DNA of 64,000 nt from Fibrella aestuarina BUZ 2 (GTDB lineage: Bacteria > Bacteroidota > Bacteroidia > Cytophagales > Spirosomataceae). The stretch is taken from assembly GCF_000331105.1 (NCBI RefSeq), contig NC_020054.1, positions 4,191,477 to 4,255,476 of the forward strand, in the 5' to 3' direction. The notes beneath the pieces are model-generated. The model was not told the origin of the DNA. It did no database searches and saw only the letters and a program-made list of their open reading frames with translations. The position numbers and the translations under genes were made by a program. Positions 42,421-50,617 of the stretch are shown here, piece after piece (the stretch's first letter is position 1; every line of letters begins with the position of its first letter).

Positions 42421-43806
42421 CTACTCCCTGCTTTCATACGGAATACCGTATTTATCCAGGCGGCGGTAGAGGGCAAACCGGGTGATGCCCAGTGCCCGCG
42501 CCACATTGGCCACGCGGTTGTGGTGATAGGCCATCGCCCGTTCGATCATCTGGCGTTCCATCTGATCGAGCGTCATGCTGCCGACGGCGGGTAACTGACC
42601 TGGGGCATTGGACGTAGCGCTGGCCAGCGCGGGGGTCAGGTGTTTTTCGAAGTCGGCGACGGTCAGCGTGTCGGAGGCGGTCAGGAGTACAGCCCGCTCG
42701 ACGCCGTTTTTCAGTTGCCGGATATTGCCGGGCAGGGTCAGCCCTTTGAGCCACTGCTGCGCCTCTTTACTGATGGCCAGCTTAGGCCGGGCGTACATCG
42801 TTTTGAGGTTATCGATAAAGAAATTCACCAGCCGCGGAATGTCGGCGGGGCGTTCGCGCAGGGCGGGCAGGCGCACCGTGATGAGGTTGATGCGGTAAAA
42901 CAGATCCTCGCGGAACGTACCCAGCCTCACCATCTCCTCCAGGTTGCGGTTGGTCGCGCAGATCACCCGCACGTCGACGGTGCGGGTTTTGCTGCTGCCC
43001 AGCGGCTCAAACGTCCGGTCCTGCAACACGCGCAACAGCTTCACCTGACTGGCCGGGTCGAGGTCGCCGATTTCGTCGAGGAAGATGCTGCCTTTGTTGG
43101 CTAGCTCAAACCGCCCGATCCGGTCGGTTTTGGCGTCGGTGAACGCGCCCCGCACGTGCCCGAACAGCTCACTGTCAAACAGCGTGCTTGAGATACCGCC
43201 CAGGTTGACCTTCACGAAGGGCTGGCGTTTGCGGCGGCTGTTCTGGTGCACGGCCTCGGCAATCAGCTCTTTGCCCGTCCCGCTTTCGCCCGTAATCAGC
43301 ACCGGCGCATCCGTGGACGCTACGCGGCCAATGGTCGTGAGCACGTCGAGCAGGTGTGGGTCCTCGCCCACGATGTTGTCGAACTGAAACTGCTCGTCCA
43401 GCTGCCGCCGGCTCGCTGAGGGGAACGTACCTGGCTTATTGGCCAGGTTGATGGCCGTCCTGACCGACTGAATAAGGTGGTCGTTCTGCCAGGGTTTGGT
43501 GATGAAATCGCTGGCCCCCGCCTTCATGCCGTCCACGGCCAGACCAATACTGCCCCAGCCCGTAATCAGGATCACAGGTACGTTGGGGAGCCGTTCGCGG
43601 AGGTACCGCAGCAGCCGCAGCCCATCGTCGCCCGACGTTTCGACCGAGAAATTCATGTCGAGCAGGATAGCTTCCGGCGTTTCTTCGTCCAGCACCGCCC
43701 GCGTTTCAAAAGGGCCGTCGGCCACACGCACGGCAAAGCCCTCCCGCCGGAACAGCAGGGAGAGCGACAGTTGAATGGCCGTATCGTCGTCGATGATTAA
43801 AAGCAT
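42421..43806 (-). CDS. Sigma54-dependent NtrC-family response regulator
   Basis: 461 residues. Receiver domain with phospho-Asp50 in AILLDMNFS and lysine in FITKPWQND. AAA+ domain with Walker A GESGTGKE (173-180), the sigma54-contact loop GAFTDA (220-225; the classic loop is GAFTGA), Walker B SIFLDEIGDL and the arginine finger region TFREDLFYRINLI. A Fis-type helix-turn-helix ends the protein (NVARALGITRFALYRRLDKY). ATG 43806 starts at the first receiver strand; codons further upstream lie in a palindrome. It activates sigma54 promoters; a matching site is visible upstream of the export operon (50166-50181), so autoregulation is likely. Confidence 0.95.
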   Translation of the reverse strand: MLLIIDDDTAIQLSLSLLFRREGFAVRVADGPFETRAVLDEETPEAILLDMNFSVETSGDDGLRLLRYLRERLPNVPVILITGWGSIGLAVDGMKAGASDFITKPWQNDHLIQSVRTAINLANKPGTFPSASRRQLDEQFQFDNIVGEDPHLLDVLTTIGRVASTDAPVLITGESGTGKELIAEAVHQNSRRKRQPFVKVNLGGISSTLFDSELFGHVRGAFTDAKTDRIGRFELANKGSIFLDEIGDLDPASQVKLLRVLQDRTFEPLGSSKTRTVDVRVICATNRNLEEMVRLGTFREDLFYRINLITVRLPALRERPADIPRLVNFFIDNLKTMYARPKLAISKEAQQWLKGLTLPGNIRQLKNGVERAVLLTASDTLTVADFEKHLTPALASATSNAPGQLPAVGSMTLDQMERQMIERAMAYHHNRVANVARALGITRFALYRRLDKYGIPYESRE

Positions 43807-43900
43807 TCTTTGGGAATGAATAATGTACGGTGTATAATGAACAATGAGTCGGCGCCCGACATCATTCATTGTCCATTATACATCATACATTATTCATTAA
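43807..43900. repeat. Intergenic palindrome (ATACATTGTACAC family)
   Basis: Imperfect arms, left AATGAATAATGTAC... from 43812 and right ...CATACATTATTCATT ending near 43898, complementary over about 32 bp with scattered mismatches, around a GC-rich centre GTCGGCGCCCGAC. It fills the gap between the second permease gene and the sigma54 regulator. The arms share the words ATTCATTGTTCATTATACA with palindromes at 39834 and 46425. Confidence 0.85.
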
Positions 43901-45070
43901 TTAATCCTCATGTAACGCTACAGCAGGTTGCACCATCGCGGCCTGCCGGCTGGGGTACAGCGCACAGAGCGTGACAATCAGGTAGATGACCACGACGGAA
44001 ATCAGCATGGCGATGAGGTACACGCGGGCGTCGAGGTCAAACACATGCATGAGCGGAAACTGCCCCGCCAGCAGCAGGCCCAGCACCAGCGCAAAGGTAG
44101 CCAGCACCCACATTTCGCCTACAAATTGCCGTGAAATGCGGCCTTCGGTGGCCCCCAGCGCCCGCCGCAACCCGATTTCGCCCCGCCGACGGGTGATGCT
44201 CACGTTCAGCACGCCAAACAGACCGAGCGCCACGTTCACGAGCAGAAACGAACTGACGACGAGGAAGATGATCATGGGTACCAGCGACAGGTTATGTTGA
44301 TTTTCGCGCTGATCAGCCATGTAAGTAAGCTCTAGGTTCCATCCTTTGGCGATCTGACCGAGGTCTTTCATCAGCTTCGCCTCAAACTGCGCATCGGTAC
44401 CAGGCTGCACGTGGAGCACGAGCGCGTTTTGCCAGTCGCCGGGGTGCGCCCGGTAGAACATTCCCGCCTCGACTTTCTCGAATTCGCCGCCCCGCTTGTA
44501 ATTGTCAACCACGCCGATGATGCGCCTTTTGTCCGTTTTGTCGTCGCCGATGAGCAGCTTCCCCACGGCGGGTTCGTCGCCAAACACCTTCTCGCGGAGT
44601 TTGCGCGTCACCACCACCGGCGTCACCGCCGCGGCCACATCCGACTTGTCGAACCAGCGCCCTTCCAGCAACGGCATCTCCATCGTGCGGGCAAAATCTT
44701 CGTCCGTCCAGAAATTATAGGTGTAGACCTTTACACCGTTGTAGGTAGGCACCCCATTGGACGTACCGTTAGCAAAAGGCGTATTGCCCGACGACGAACT
44801 GACCGCCAGCACCTCCGGGTACGCCCCAATCCGCTGCTTCAGCTGCTGCCAGATGGGCGTCACCAGCGAGTCGGGTACCTGGCCCCAATCGGCGTTCACC
44901 ACCCAGCGGTCTTTGTATTGATACCCAATGGGTTCGCGGTAGTTATTGACATTGTAGACGATCAGGCTCGTGACGCCGAACAGCACCAGAAACGAGGCCA
45001 GCAGTTCGACAAGCAGCAGCGCATTGCTCCGCTTTTTGTTCCAGATCAGGGTAAACAGATGACGGATCAT
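43901..45070 (-). CDS. MacB-type ABC permease (FtsX fold), second permease
   Basis: 389 residues. N-terminal membrane helix (NALLLVELLASFLVLFGVTS), a large periplasmic MacB-type core (about residues 45-260), then three helices (IIFLVVSSFLLVNVALGLFG, LATFALVLGLLLAGQFPL, YLIAMLISVVVIYLIVTLCA) with the FtsX motif GEIGLRRALGATEGRI. ALYPSRQAAMVQPAVALHED closes the protein as in MacB. These permeases drive export from the periplasm through an HlyD-TolC path instead of moving substrate across the inner membrane. It pairs with the permease immediately upstream. Confidence 0.92.
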   Translation of the reverse strand: MIRHLFTLIWNKKRSNALLLVELLASFLVLFGVTSLIVYNVNNYREPIGYQYKDRWVVNADWGQVPDSLVTPIWQQLKQRIGAYPEVLAVSSSSGNTPFANGTSNGVPTYNGVKVYTYNFWTDEDFARTMEMPLLEGRWFDKSDVAAAVTPVVVTRKLREKVFGDEPAVGKLLIGDDKTDKRRIIGVVDNYKRGGEFEKVEAGMFYRAHPGDWQNALVLHVQPGTDAQFEAKLMKDLGQIAKGWNLELTYMADQRENQHNLSLVPMIIFLVVSSFLLVNVALGLFGVLNVSITRRRGEIGLRRALGATEGRISRQFVGEMWVLATFALVLGLLLAGQFPLMHVFDLDARVYLIAMLISVVVIYLIVTLCALYPSRQAAMVQPAVALHED

Positions 45071-45078
45071 AATGGGTA

Positions 45079-45173
45079 AAAGAGCGAAAGAGTGAATGAG
45101 CGAAAGAGTGAAGCGATAACCAGTTAAGGGAAGCGTTGTGCGTCAGCAACGCTCATTCACTCTTTCGCTCTTT
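45079..45173. repeat. Intergenic palindrome (GAGCGAAAGAGTGAATGAG family)
   Basis: Arms 45079-45100 and 45152-45173 are perfect 22-bp complements (AAAGAGCGAAAGAGTGAATG then AG). The left arm is followed by a second, partial copy of the unit. The loop contains an inner hairpin AGCGTTG/CAACGCT. It fills the gap between the two permease genes. Confidence 0.92.
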
Positions 45174-46412
45174 TTAGTTTTTCAACGCGTCGGCAATGGA
45201 GAGTTTGGCCATGCGCCAGGCCGGCACCACGCCCGATACCACGCCGAACAGCAGGCAGATGAGCAGGCTGATGCCCAGCACCGACAGGTTGACGGTCAGG
45301 TCGCTGTGCGCAATCCAGCCGCTCTGGTTAATGAGCATGATGGTCAGGCCCGATAGCGTGAGGGCGATGAGGCCGCCGAGCAGGGTGATGAAGACGTTTT
45401 CGATCACAAACTGCCCCAGCAACACGCGCACCGGTGCGCCAAAGGCCTTGCGAACGCCGATCTCCGAGGCGCGCTCCATACTCCGGCCCACGTTCAGGTT
45501 GATGAGGTTGATGGCGGGCAACAGCATGAACAGGAACATGATCAGGCCAATGACGGTGTACAGAATAGTGCTGTCGGGGCCCGTCGGGAAGTTGCTCAGG
45601 AACGTGTCGACGTAGGGCAGCGCGTCGGTGTGGAGGTGAAAGACCTTCAGCCAGCCATCCTGAAACGGCTTCGGAATCCGACCCACCGACGCCTTGTATT
45701 CGGCCTGAATAGCGGGAAAGTCGCTCTTGTTTTTGGCCAGAATGATGGCGTTGAACGACCCCAGGTAGTCGCCGCGCTGGTAATTGCTTTTGGGCACGGT
45801 GTAGGGCAGGTATACCTCGGCGGCCGTAAACAACCGGGTGATGGGCACCGATTTGACCACCCCGCTTACCCGGTAACGCGTGTTATCGACTTCGATGGTT
45901 TTGCCCACGGCCGGTTCGTCCAGCCCAAAATAGTCGTCGCGGAAGGCATCGGAGATCACCGCCACCATATCGCCGTTGCCCACGTTCTGGGCCGAATAGG
46001 GTTTGCCTTCGAGAAACGTGAATTGGGTTACGTCCCAGAAAGCGGCGTCGCTGAACTTGGTTTTCAGCCTGATGCGTTTGTCGCCCACGTAGGCGTTGGC
46101 CCAGGCCCAGGCCGACACCAGCGCCACGTTCTCGGGCGTTTGCAGCGACAGGGCGTGTTTCTTCAGAAACTTGTAACTCAGGTCGCTGTTGCTGCCCGAT
46201 TGATCCATCGAGTCACGCATGCTCATGTGCAGCAGGTACAGCGACCGGTCGCGGTTCGCTTCGGGGTAATGGCTCCCGACCAGGTGATCGATGAAGGAGG
46301 TCAGCACCATCAGGACCGTCAGGGTCAGGCTAATGCCGAAGAGGGTAATGAAGGTGTAGAACGGATGCCGCAGCAACACCTTCCAGGCGATTTTGATGTA
46401 GTTCGTCAGCAT
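45174..46412 (-). CDS. MacB-type ABC permease (FtsX fold), first permease
   Basis: 412 residues. N-terminal helix (HPFYTFITLFGISLTLTVLM), periplasmic MacB-core domain, then three C-terminal helices (LIMFLFMLLPAINLINLNVG, FVIENVFITLLGGLIALTLS, VLGISLLICLLFGVVSGVVP) and the FtsX motif ASEIGVRKAFGAPVRVLLGQ. PAWRMAKLSIADALKN closes the protein. It forms a likely heterodimer with the second permease and uses the ATPase encoded directly upstream. Confidence 0.92.
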   Translation of the reverse strand: MLTNYIKIAWKVLLRHPFYTFITLFGISLTLTVLMVLTSFIDHLVGSHYPEANRDRSLYLLHMSMRDSMDQSGSNSDLSYKFLKKHALSLQTPENVALVSAWAWANAYVGDKRIRLKTKFSDAAFWDVTQFTFLEGKPYSAQNVGNGDMVAVISDAFRDDYFGLDEPAVGKTIEVDNTRYRVSGVVKSVPITRLFTAAEVYLPYTVPKSNYQRGDYLGSFNAIILAKNKSDFPAIQAEYKASVGRIPKPFQDGWLKVFHLHTDALPYVDTFLSNFPTGPDSTILYTVIGLIMFLFMLLPAINLINLNVGRSMERASEIGVRKAFGAPVRVLLGQFVIENVFITLLGGLIALTLSGLTIMLINQSGWIAHSDLTVNLSVLGISLLICLLFGVVSGVVPAWRMAKLSIADALKN

Positions 46413-46424
46413 GGCTTGTCAGAA

Positions 46425-46535
46425 TGAACAATGAATAATGTACGATGCACAATGGGCCGGGCAACCGGCCATTGACGCGTCAGCGGTCCGCCGCCCGGCC
46501 CATTGTTCATTATTCATTGTTCATTGTACATTAAC
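46425..46535. repeat. Intergenic palindrome (ATACATTGTACAC family)
   Basis: The arms share a perfect 14-bp complement next to the loop (ACAATGGGCCGGGC on the left, GCCCGGCCCATTGT on the right) and imperfect complement further out, where both carry units of ATTCATTGTTCATT. It fills the gap between the ATPase and the first permease. The last codons and stop of the ATPase gene are formed by the right arm. Confidence 0.85.
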
Positions 46536-47209
46536 GTTGAGTCCCCCACCATTGAGCCGTCGAAGAGGCGAACGAGGCGGTGTGTTTTCTTGGCCATCGT
46601 TTCGTCGTGCGTCACCATCACGATTGTGGCGCCGTCGGCGTTGAGCTGTTGCAGAATACCCATGATCTCGTTGCCCATGCCGCTGTCGAGGTTGCCAGTA
46701 GGTTCATCGGCCAGGATGATGCTGGGGCGCCCCACAATGGCCCGCGCAATGGCCACGCGCTGTTTCTGCCCGCCCGATAATTGCCCCGGAAAGTGCTTCA
46801 TCCGGTTGCTTAGGCCCACCCGTTCCAGCGCCAGTTGCGCCAGTTGACGGCGCGACGAACCCGTTTCGTCTCCTTTACGATACAGCAGCGGGATCTCCAC
46901 GTTGTCGAGCACCGACAGGTCGTTGATGAGGTGGAAACTCTGGAAAATGAAGCCGATGTGCTGATTCCGCAGCCGCGCCAGTTCCTGATCGCGGTATTGC
47001 GTCACCGTCTGCCCGTTGATCTCGACCTGTCCCGAGCTGGGGGCGTCGAGCAGGCCCATCATGTTGAGCAGCGTCGATTTGCCGCAGCCGCTCGGCCCCA
47101 TGATCGAGACAAACTCACCCGCCCCAATGTGCAGGTTTACGTTGGTGAGCGCCAGCGTCTCGATGCTGCTGGTGCGGTACACTTTTTCGATGTTTTTAAG
47201 GTGTATCAT
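46514..47209 (-). CDS. MacB/LolD-type ABC transporter ATPase
   Basis: 231 residues. Walker [10 protein letters not shown] (38-46), Q-loop region [20 protein letters not shown], signature LSGGQKQR, Walker B ILADEPTG and the switch histidine in VMVTHDE are all intact. This is the MacB/LolD subfamily, which works with FtsX-type permeases and couples ATP hydrolysis to movement in the periplasm. It is followed by two permeases. The C-terminal residues MYNEQ are encoded by a palindrome arm. Confidence 0.95.
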   Translation of the reverse strand: MIHLKNIEKVYRTSSIETLALTNVNLHIGAGEFVSIMGPSGCGKSTLLNMMGLLDAPSSGQVEINGQTVTQYRDQELARLRNQHIGFIFQSFHLINDLSVLDNVEIPLLYRKGDETGSSRRQLAQLALERVGLSNRMKHFPGQLSGGQKQRVAIARAIVGRPSIILADEPTGNLDSGMGNEIMGILQQLNADGATIVMVTHDETMAKKTHRLVRLFDGSMVGDSTLMYNEQ

Positions 47210-47220
47210 GGAAGAAGGAC

Positions 47221-47338
47221 CTCACCCCCGGCCCCTCTCCTTGAACTAAGGAGAGGGGAGTCTTTCGGAGTAGCTTCGCTAGTCGGCAAAGCTCCCGGAG
47301 GCCCCCCCCTCCCCTGAAAGCAGGGGAGGGGCCGGGGG
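47221..47338. repeat. Intergenic palindrome (CACCCCCGGCCCCTCTCC type)
   Basis: Arms CACCCCCGGCCCCTCTCC (left, from 47223) and GGGGAGGGGCCGGGGGTG (right, ending 47340) are complementary with one mismatch; each arm carries its own small hairpin (CTCCTTGAACTAAGGAG; CCCCTGAAAGCAGGGG). This type of repeat is common in many bacterial genomes. It fills the gap between the outer-membrane factor gene and the ATPase. Confidence 0.9.
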
Positions 47339-47341
47339 TGG

Positions 47342-48889
47342 TCAGTTTAGTTTTTCATTCGATTCAAAATCATACAAGGTCAAAAAGCGGAGCGTGTAAT
47401 ACGACTGCCAGTAGTCGCGCAGGGCCAGGATGGCATCGCGGCGGGCGCGGTCTTTGTCCTGGGTGGCAATGCCGAGGTCCGTCACGGTCAGGTCGCTGAG
47501 CCGGAACCGCTCCTGCGCAATCTGGTAGCGCGACTGAGCAATCTGGTCGGCTTCGGCGGTGAGTTTCACCTGCTGCCGCAGCATGTCCAGCAGCGTGACC
47601 TGCGTGTAAATCTGCTGCTCGAACGTCCGTTTGGCCTGCTCGATGCTCTGCACCGCCAGTTGCTGGTTGGCGCGGGCCGTTTCGGTGCGGGCCTGCTGCC
47701 GCCCCCACGACATGATGGGCACGATAAACTGCAACTCAACAAATTGCCGGTCCTGCGGTCGCGTGTAGACATCCACTGGCCGCGCGCCCCGGTTGGTGAG
47801 GCCGAAGTTGGCGTTGAGCGTGGCGTTAAGGCCGTTTTCTTTCCGGGCGTTCTCCACGTCGCGGTCGGCTTCGAGCTGTCGACGCTGGAAGGCAATGGCA
47901 TCGGAGCGGTTGGCAAACGCCTGCCGGATCGCCTGTTGCAGATCGACCTCGAACGAACGTACCCCGTCGGGAATCACCAGCTCGAAGGGACGTACCCCAG
48001 CGCCCGTTTCGGTCGCCAAATTCAGGTACGAGCGCAGTTTCAGCGACGCCACCTCCGCCGTTTGCCGCGCCGACGCCAGGTCTTTGCGGGCGTTCAGCAC
48101 GCTCAGTTGCAGTTGCAGCAGGTCGTTGCGCGAGAGCCGCCCCAGGGCCAGCTTGTGCTGGGCGATGGTAAACAGCGTATCGTTGTTGGCGCGGTTCGTC
48201 TCGGCAATTTGCAGGTTCACCTGCGCCACCAGCAGATCGAAATACAGCGACGTGGCATCCAGCGACACCTGTTCGAGCGCCTCGATGTACTGCTGATTGC
48301 TTTCGGCATAGCGCAACGGTTCGATGCGCCGCGCCCACTTCATGGGGTTGTATCGAAACAGCGGCTGACTCAGGCCAATGGCAAACGGAATGCCGTTATA
48401 GAGCGTGTTGCGGTCGAGAAAGTTGTCGAACCGCTGCAACTGATGCTGCACGTAGATCGACCCGCCCGTCAGCGGAATGTTCTGGCTCAGCGCGAGGTTC
48501 AGCAGCGAATTGTTGTTCGACACGGGCTGGAACGCGATGGTGCCGTCGGGCTGCTGCACTTGGATGAATGAGCGCGTGAAGCTGGGCAGTGAGCCGTCGA
48601 GGCTCAGTTGCGGCTTGTAGTCCGCCAGAAACGAGCGGTATTTCCAGTAGTTGGTTTTCTGCAACGTCGCCGCCTGCCGACTCGCAATCGACTGTGTACG
48701 GGCCAGGTTCACCACCTCCCCCAGCGTCAGCGTCAATGCGGTCCGAGGGGTCGGCTGCGCCAACGCGGGGAAGCCCATCAGCAACGTACCCAGCATGACT
48801 AGTACGAAGATTATGTAGGCTGACTGTACTGGGTACGTTACTAACGCACCGGCCTCCACGCCCATCCGATCACTGGTTCGCTTTTTCAT
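47342..48889 (-). CDS. TolC-family outer-membrane efflux protein
   Basis: 515 residues. A signal segment (AYIIFVLVMLGTLLMGFPAL then AQ) and two tandem TolC-type helical repeats: LTLGEVVNLARTQSIASRQA, EALEQVSLDATSLYFDLLVA, and FANRSDAIAFQRRQLEADRD with IYTQVTLLDMLRQQVKLTAE. These proteins form the outer-membrane channel of tripartite exporters. It overlaps the HlyD gene by 4 bp (ATGA), showing translational coupling. The signal is preceded by about 23 extra residues. Confidence 0.92.
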   Translation of the reverse strand: MKKRTSDRMGVEAGALVTYPVQSAYIIFVLVMLGTLLMGFPALAQPTPRTALTLTLGEVVNLARTQSIASRQAATLQKTNYWKYRSFLADYKPQLSLDGSLPSFTRSFIQVQQPDGTIAFQPVSNNNSLLNLALSQNIPLTGGSIYVQHQLQRFDNFLDRNTLYNGIPFAIGLSQPLFRYNPMKWARRIEPLRYAESNQQYIEALEQVSLDATSLYFDLLVAQVNLQIAETNRANNDTLFTIAQHKLALGRLSRNDLLQLQLSVLNARKDLASARQTAEVASLKLRSYLNLATETGAGVRPFELVIPDGVRSFEVDLQQAIRQAFANRSDAIAFQRRQLEADRDVENARKENGLNATLNANFGLTNRGARPVDVYTRPQDRQFVELQFIVPIMSWGRQQARTETARANQQLAVQSIEQAKRTFEQQIYTQVTLLDMLRQQVKLTAEADQIAQSRYQIAQERFRLSDLTVTDLGIATQDKDRARRDAILALRDYWQSYYTLRFLTLYDFESNEKLN

Positions 48890-50139
48890 TCGTTCGCGAT
48901 CGTGATTTGGTCCACATGGTTGAATTCACTCAGATCGGTCAGGATCACGCGCTCACCCGGTTTGAGGCCGCTTTTGATCTCGACCCAGTCGAAATTGGAC
49001 AGACCAAGTTCCACCTCCCGCCGATGGGCGACGTTGCCGCTGCCCATCACAAACACGACCTGCTTGCGCTTGCCTTTGAAGGCCGGTCCGTTGGGTACCC
49101 GCACAGCCTGCGCGCTGCGGTTCGTCACGATAAAGACCTCCACCTTCTGGTTAGGTCGCAGTGACGCATGCCGACTGTCATCGAGCGAGACCGCGAACTG
49201 AATCGTGCTGTTCTGCACCGACGGTTTGATCTGGGTAATCTGCCCGCGCAGCTCGGTATCGTTGATGCGCACCACCACCGGCAACCCCGCCCGTAGCTGA
49301 TCGGCGTAGGCATCGGAGCAGGACCCGTCGACCCGAAAACTCCCCAGATCGGCCACTTTGGCCAGCATCTCGCCTTCGTTCACCGCCGACCCCACGTTTT
49401 CGTTGACCCAGGTAAGCACCCCAGCGCGGTCGGCCAGGATATCGGCCTGCCGGAGTTTCTGAGCCATCACCTTTAGGTTGGTGCTTTCGATGCGGGCCTG
49501 CAACTGCGTCTCGCGCAGGCTCGCTCCCATCGACTGCCGGTTGTAGGCCAGGTCGTTTTCCAGTTGCTTCTTTTCCAGTTGGGCAATGCGGAGCGCGTTC
49601 TCGGCGCGGGTGACATCTTCGGGCGTTTGGCCGCCCACTTTCAGCAACCGACGGGCGTTTTCGACCTCGGCCTGTAGCTTATTGATATTCAGCAGCTTGA
49701 TCTGATCGTTTATGTCAGCATCGTAAAGATTCTTGTCCAGCCGCATGCGTAGCTGCTCGATGCCGTTCTGTTTAAGCGCCAGCTGATCCTGAAGCTTTTC
49801 GTACTCGATCTGCGTCAGCGATTTATCCAGCTCGACAATCGCCTGACCGGGACGTACCCGCGCCCCCGGCGTCAGCAGCACCCGCCGGATACTGGCCCGG
49901 ATGGGGCTCGTCATAATCTGTTCGTAGGCCGGGATGATCTCGCCCGTGGCGTTGAGCGTGTTATCGACGGGCCCCGACCCAACCACCACCGTACGAATTT
50001 TGGTCGCTTCGACCGACGTTTTCAACAGGGAACGTACCCCCAGCGTCGCGCCCAGCAGGGCCACCACCGCCAGCCCCCCAATCAGCCAGGGTTTTCGGCG
50101 GGAACGCGTAACAAATTCAGGAGCAAGAGCACGGTCCAT
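48886..50139 (-). CDS. HlyD/MacA-type periplasmic adaptor protein
   Basis: 417 residues from ATG 50139. One membrane helix (KPWLIGGLAVVALLGATLGV), a lipoyl half (VRPGQAIVELDKS), a long coiled-coil hairpin (EIYEKLQ-type helices, ARRLLKVGGQTPEDVTRAEN, IAQLEKKQLENDLAY), the second lipoyl half (ADRAGVLTWVNENVGSAVNE) and beta-barrel segments (LRAGLPVVVRINDTELRGQI, GLKPGERVILTDLSEF). It bridges MacB-type permeases and TolC. First gene of the export operon; a sigma54 promoter motif lies 27-42 bp upstream. Confidence 0.92.
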   Translation of the reverse strand: MDRALAPEFVTRSRRKPWLIGGLAVVALLGATLGVRSLLKTSVEATKIRTVVVGSGPVDNTLNATGEIIPAYEQIMTSPIRASIRRVLLTPGARVRPGQAIVELDKSLTQIEYEKLQDQLALKQNGIEQLRMRLDKNLYDADINDQIKLLNINKLQAEVENARRLLKVGGQTPEDVTRAENALRIAQLEKKQLENDLAYNRQSMGASLRETQLQARIESTNLKVMAQKLRQADILADRAGVLTWVNENVGSAVNEGEMLAKVADLGSFRVDGSCSDAYADQLRAGLPVVVRINDTELRGQITQIKPSVQNSTIQFAVSLDDSRHASLRPNQKVEVFIVTNRSAQAVRVPNGPAFKGKRKQVVFVMGSGNVAHRREVELGLSNFDWVEIKSGLKPGERVILTDLSEFNHVDQITIANE

Positions 50140-50165
50140 ACAACAAATCAATTTGCCAATGGAGT

Positions 50166-50181
50166 TGCCAACGCCGTGCCA
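50166..50181 (-). promoter_or_regulatory. Sigma54 (-24/-12) promoter of the export operon
   Basis: On the minus strand the site reads TGGCACGGCGTTGGCA, matching the sigma54 consensus TGGCACGNNNNTTGCW at all defined positions except one (TGGC in place of TTGC). The GG at -24 and GC at -12 are correctly spaced. It lies 27 bp upstream of the HlyD start codon. The operon encodes its own sigma54-dependent activator. Confidence 0.72.
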
Positions 50182-50238
50182 GTTTCTATGTAACTGGTTT
50201 GCAAGTACTTGCCTTAAATACCAGTCAATTCGTTTGTG

Positions 50239-50265
50239 CGAAACCGCACAACTTGTGCGGTTTCG
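50239..50265. promoter_or_regulatory. Enhancer-like inverted repeat for the sigma54 regulator
   Basis: CGAAACCGCACA (50239-50250) and TGTGCGGTTTCG (50254-50265) are perfect 12-bp complements around a 3-bp centre, about 60-90 bp upstream of the -24 element. Size, symmetry and distance are as expected for a dimeric NtrC-type activator site. A perfect 12-bp palindrome GCAAGTACTTGC (50201-50212) lies between. The rest of the gap to 50617 is A/T-rich and holds the start region of the kelch-like gene. Confidence 0.55.
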
Positions 50266-50617
50266 TGAAAAGAAAATTAACTAAGAGACTTACAAAGGAA
50301 CAATTGCGGCGATCAAGCCCAGTTGGTACAATTGCCCATTGCTAGCCATAATTATTCAGAGGAGGCTTATACTTGGCAATAACCTCTTGACAATCAAATT
50401 AATAATATTAAATCTTTCGACATACGTCAGTATCCCGGATAATTCAAGAAGCCTACGAAGCGGGAGCGTCAGCCTTTAAGCCAGGAGGCCATATTCAGAG
50501 AATGACACCGTATTTTTTAGTGTAACAATGTATCAGGATCAGCTCTGCTCCGAATCTCAATAAACAACGAACACTCTTTATTAAACAGATTTTTCACTCT
50601 GCTACCTCTTCGAAGAA

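Noticed and set aside
39834..47340. CRISPR-like array of repeated palindromes
   Set aside because: The inverted repeats are single, each in a different gap, without regularly spaced unique spacers or cas genes.
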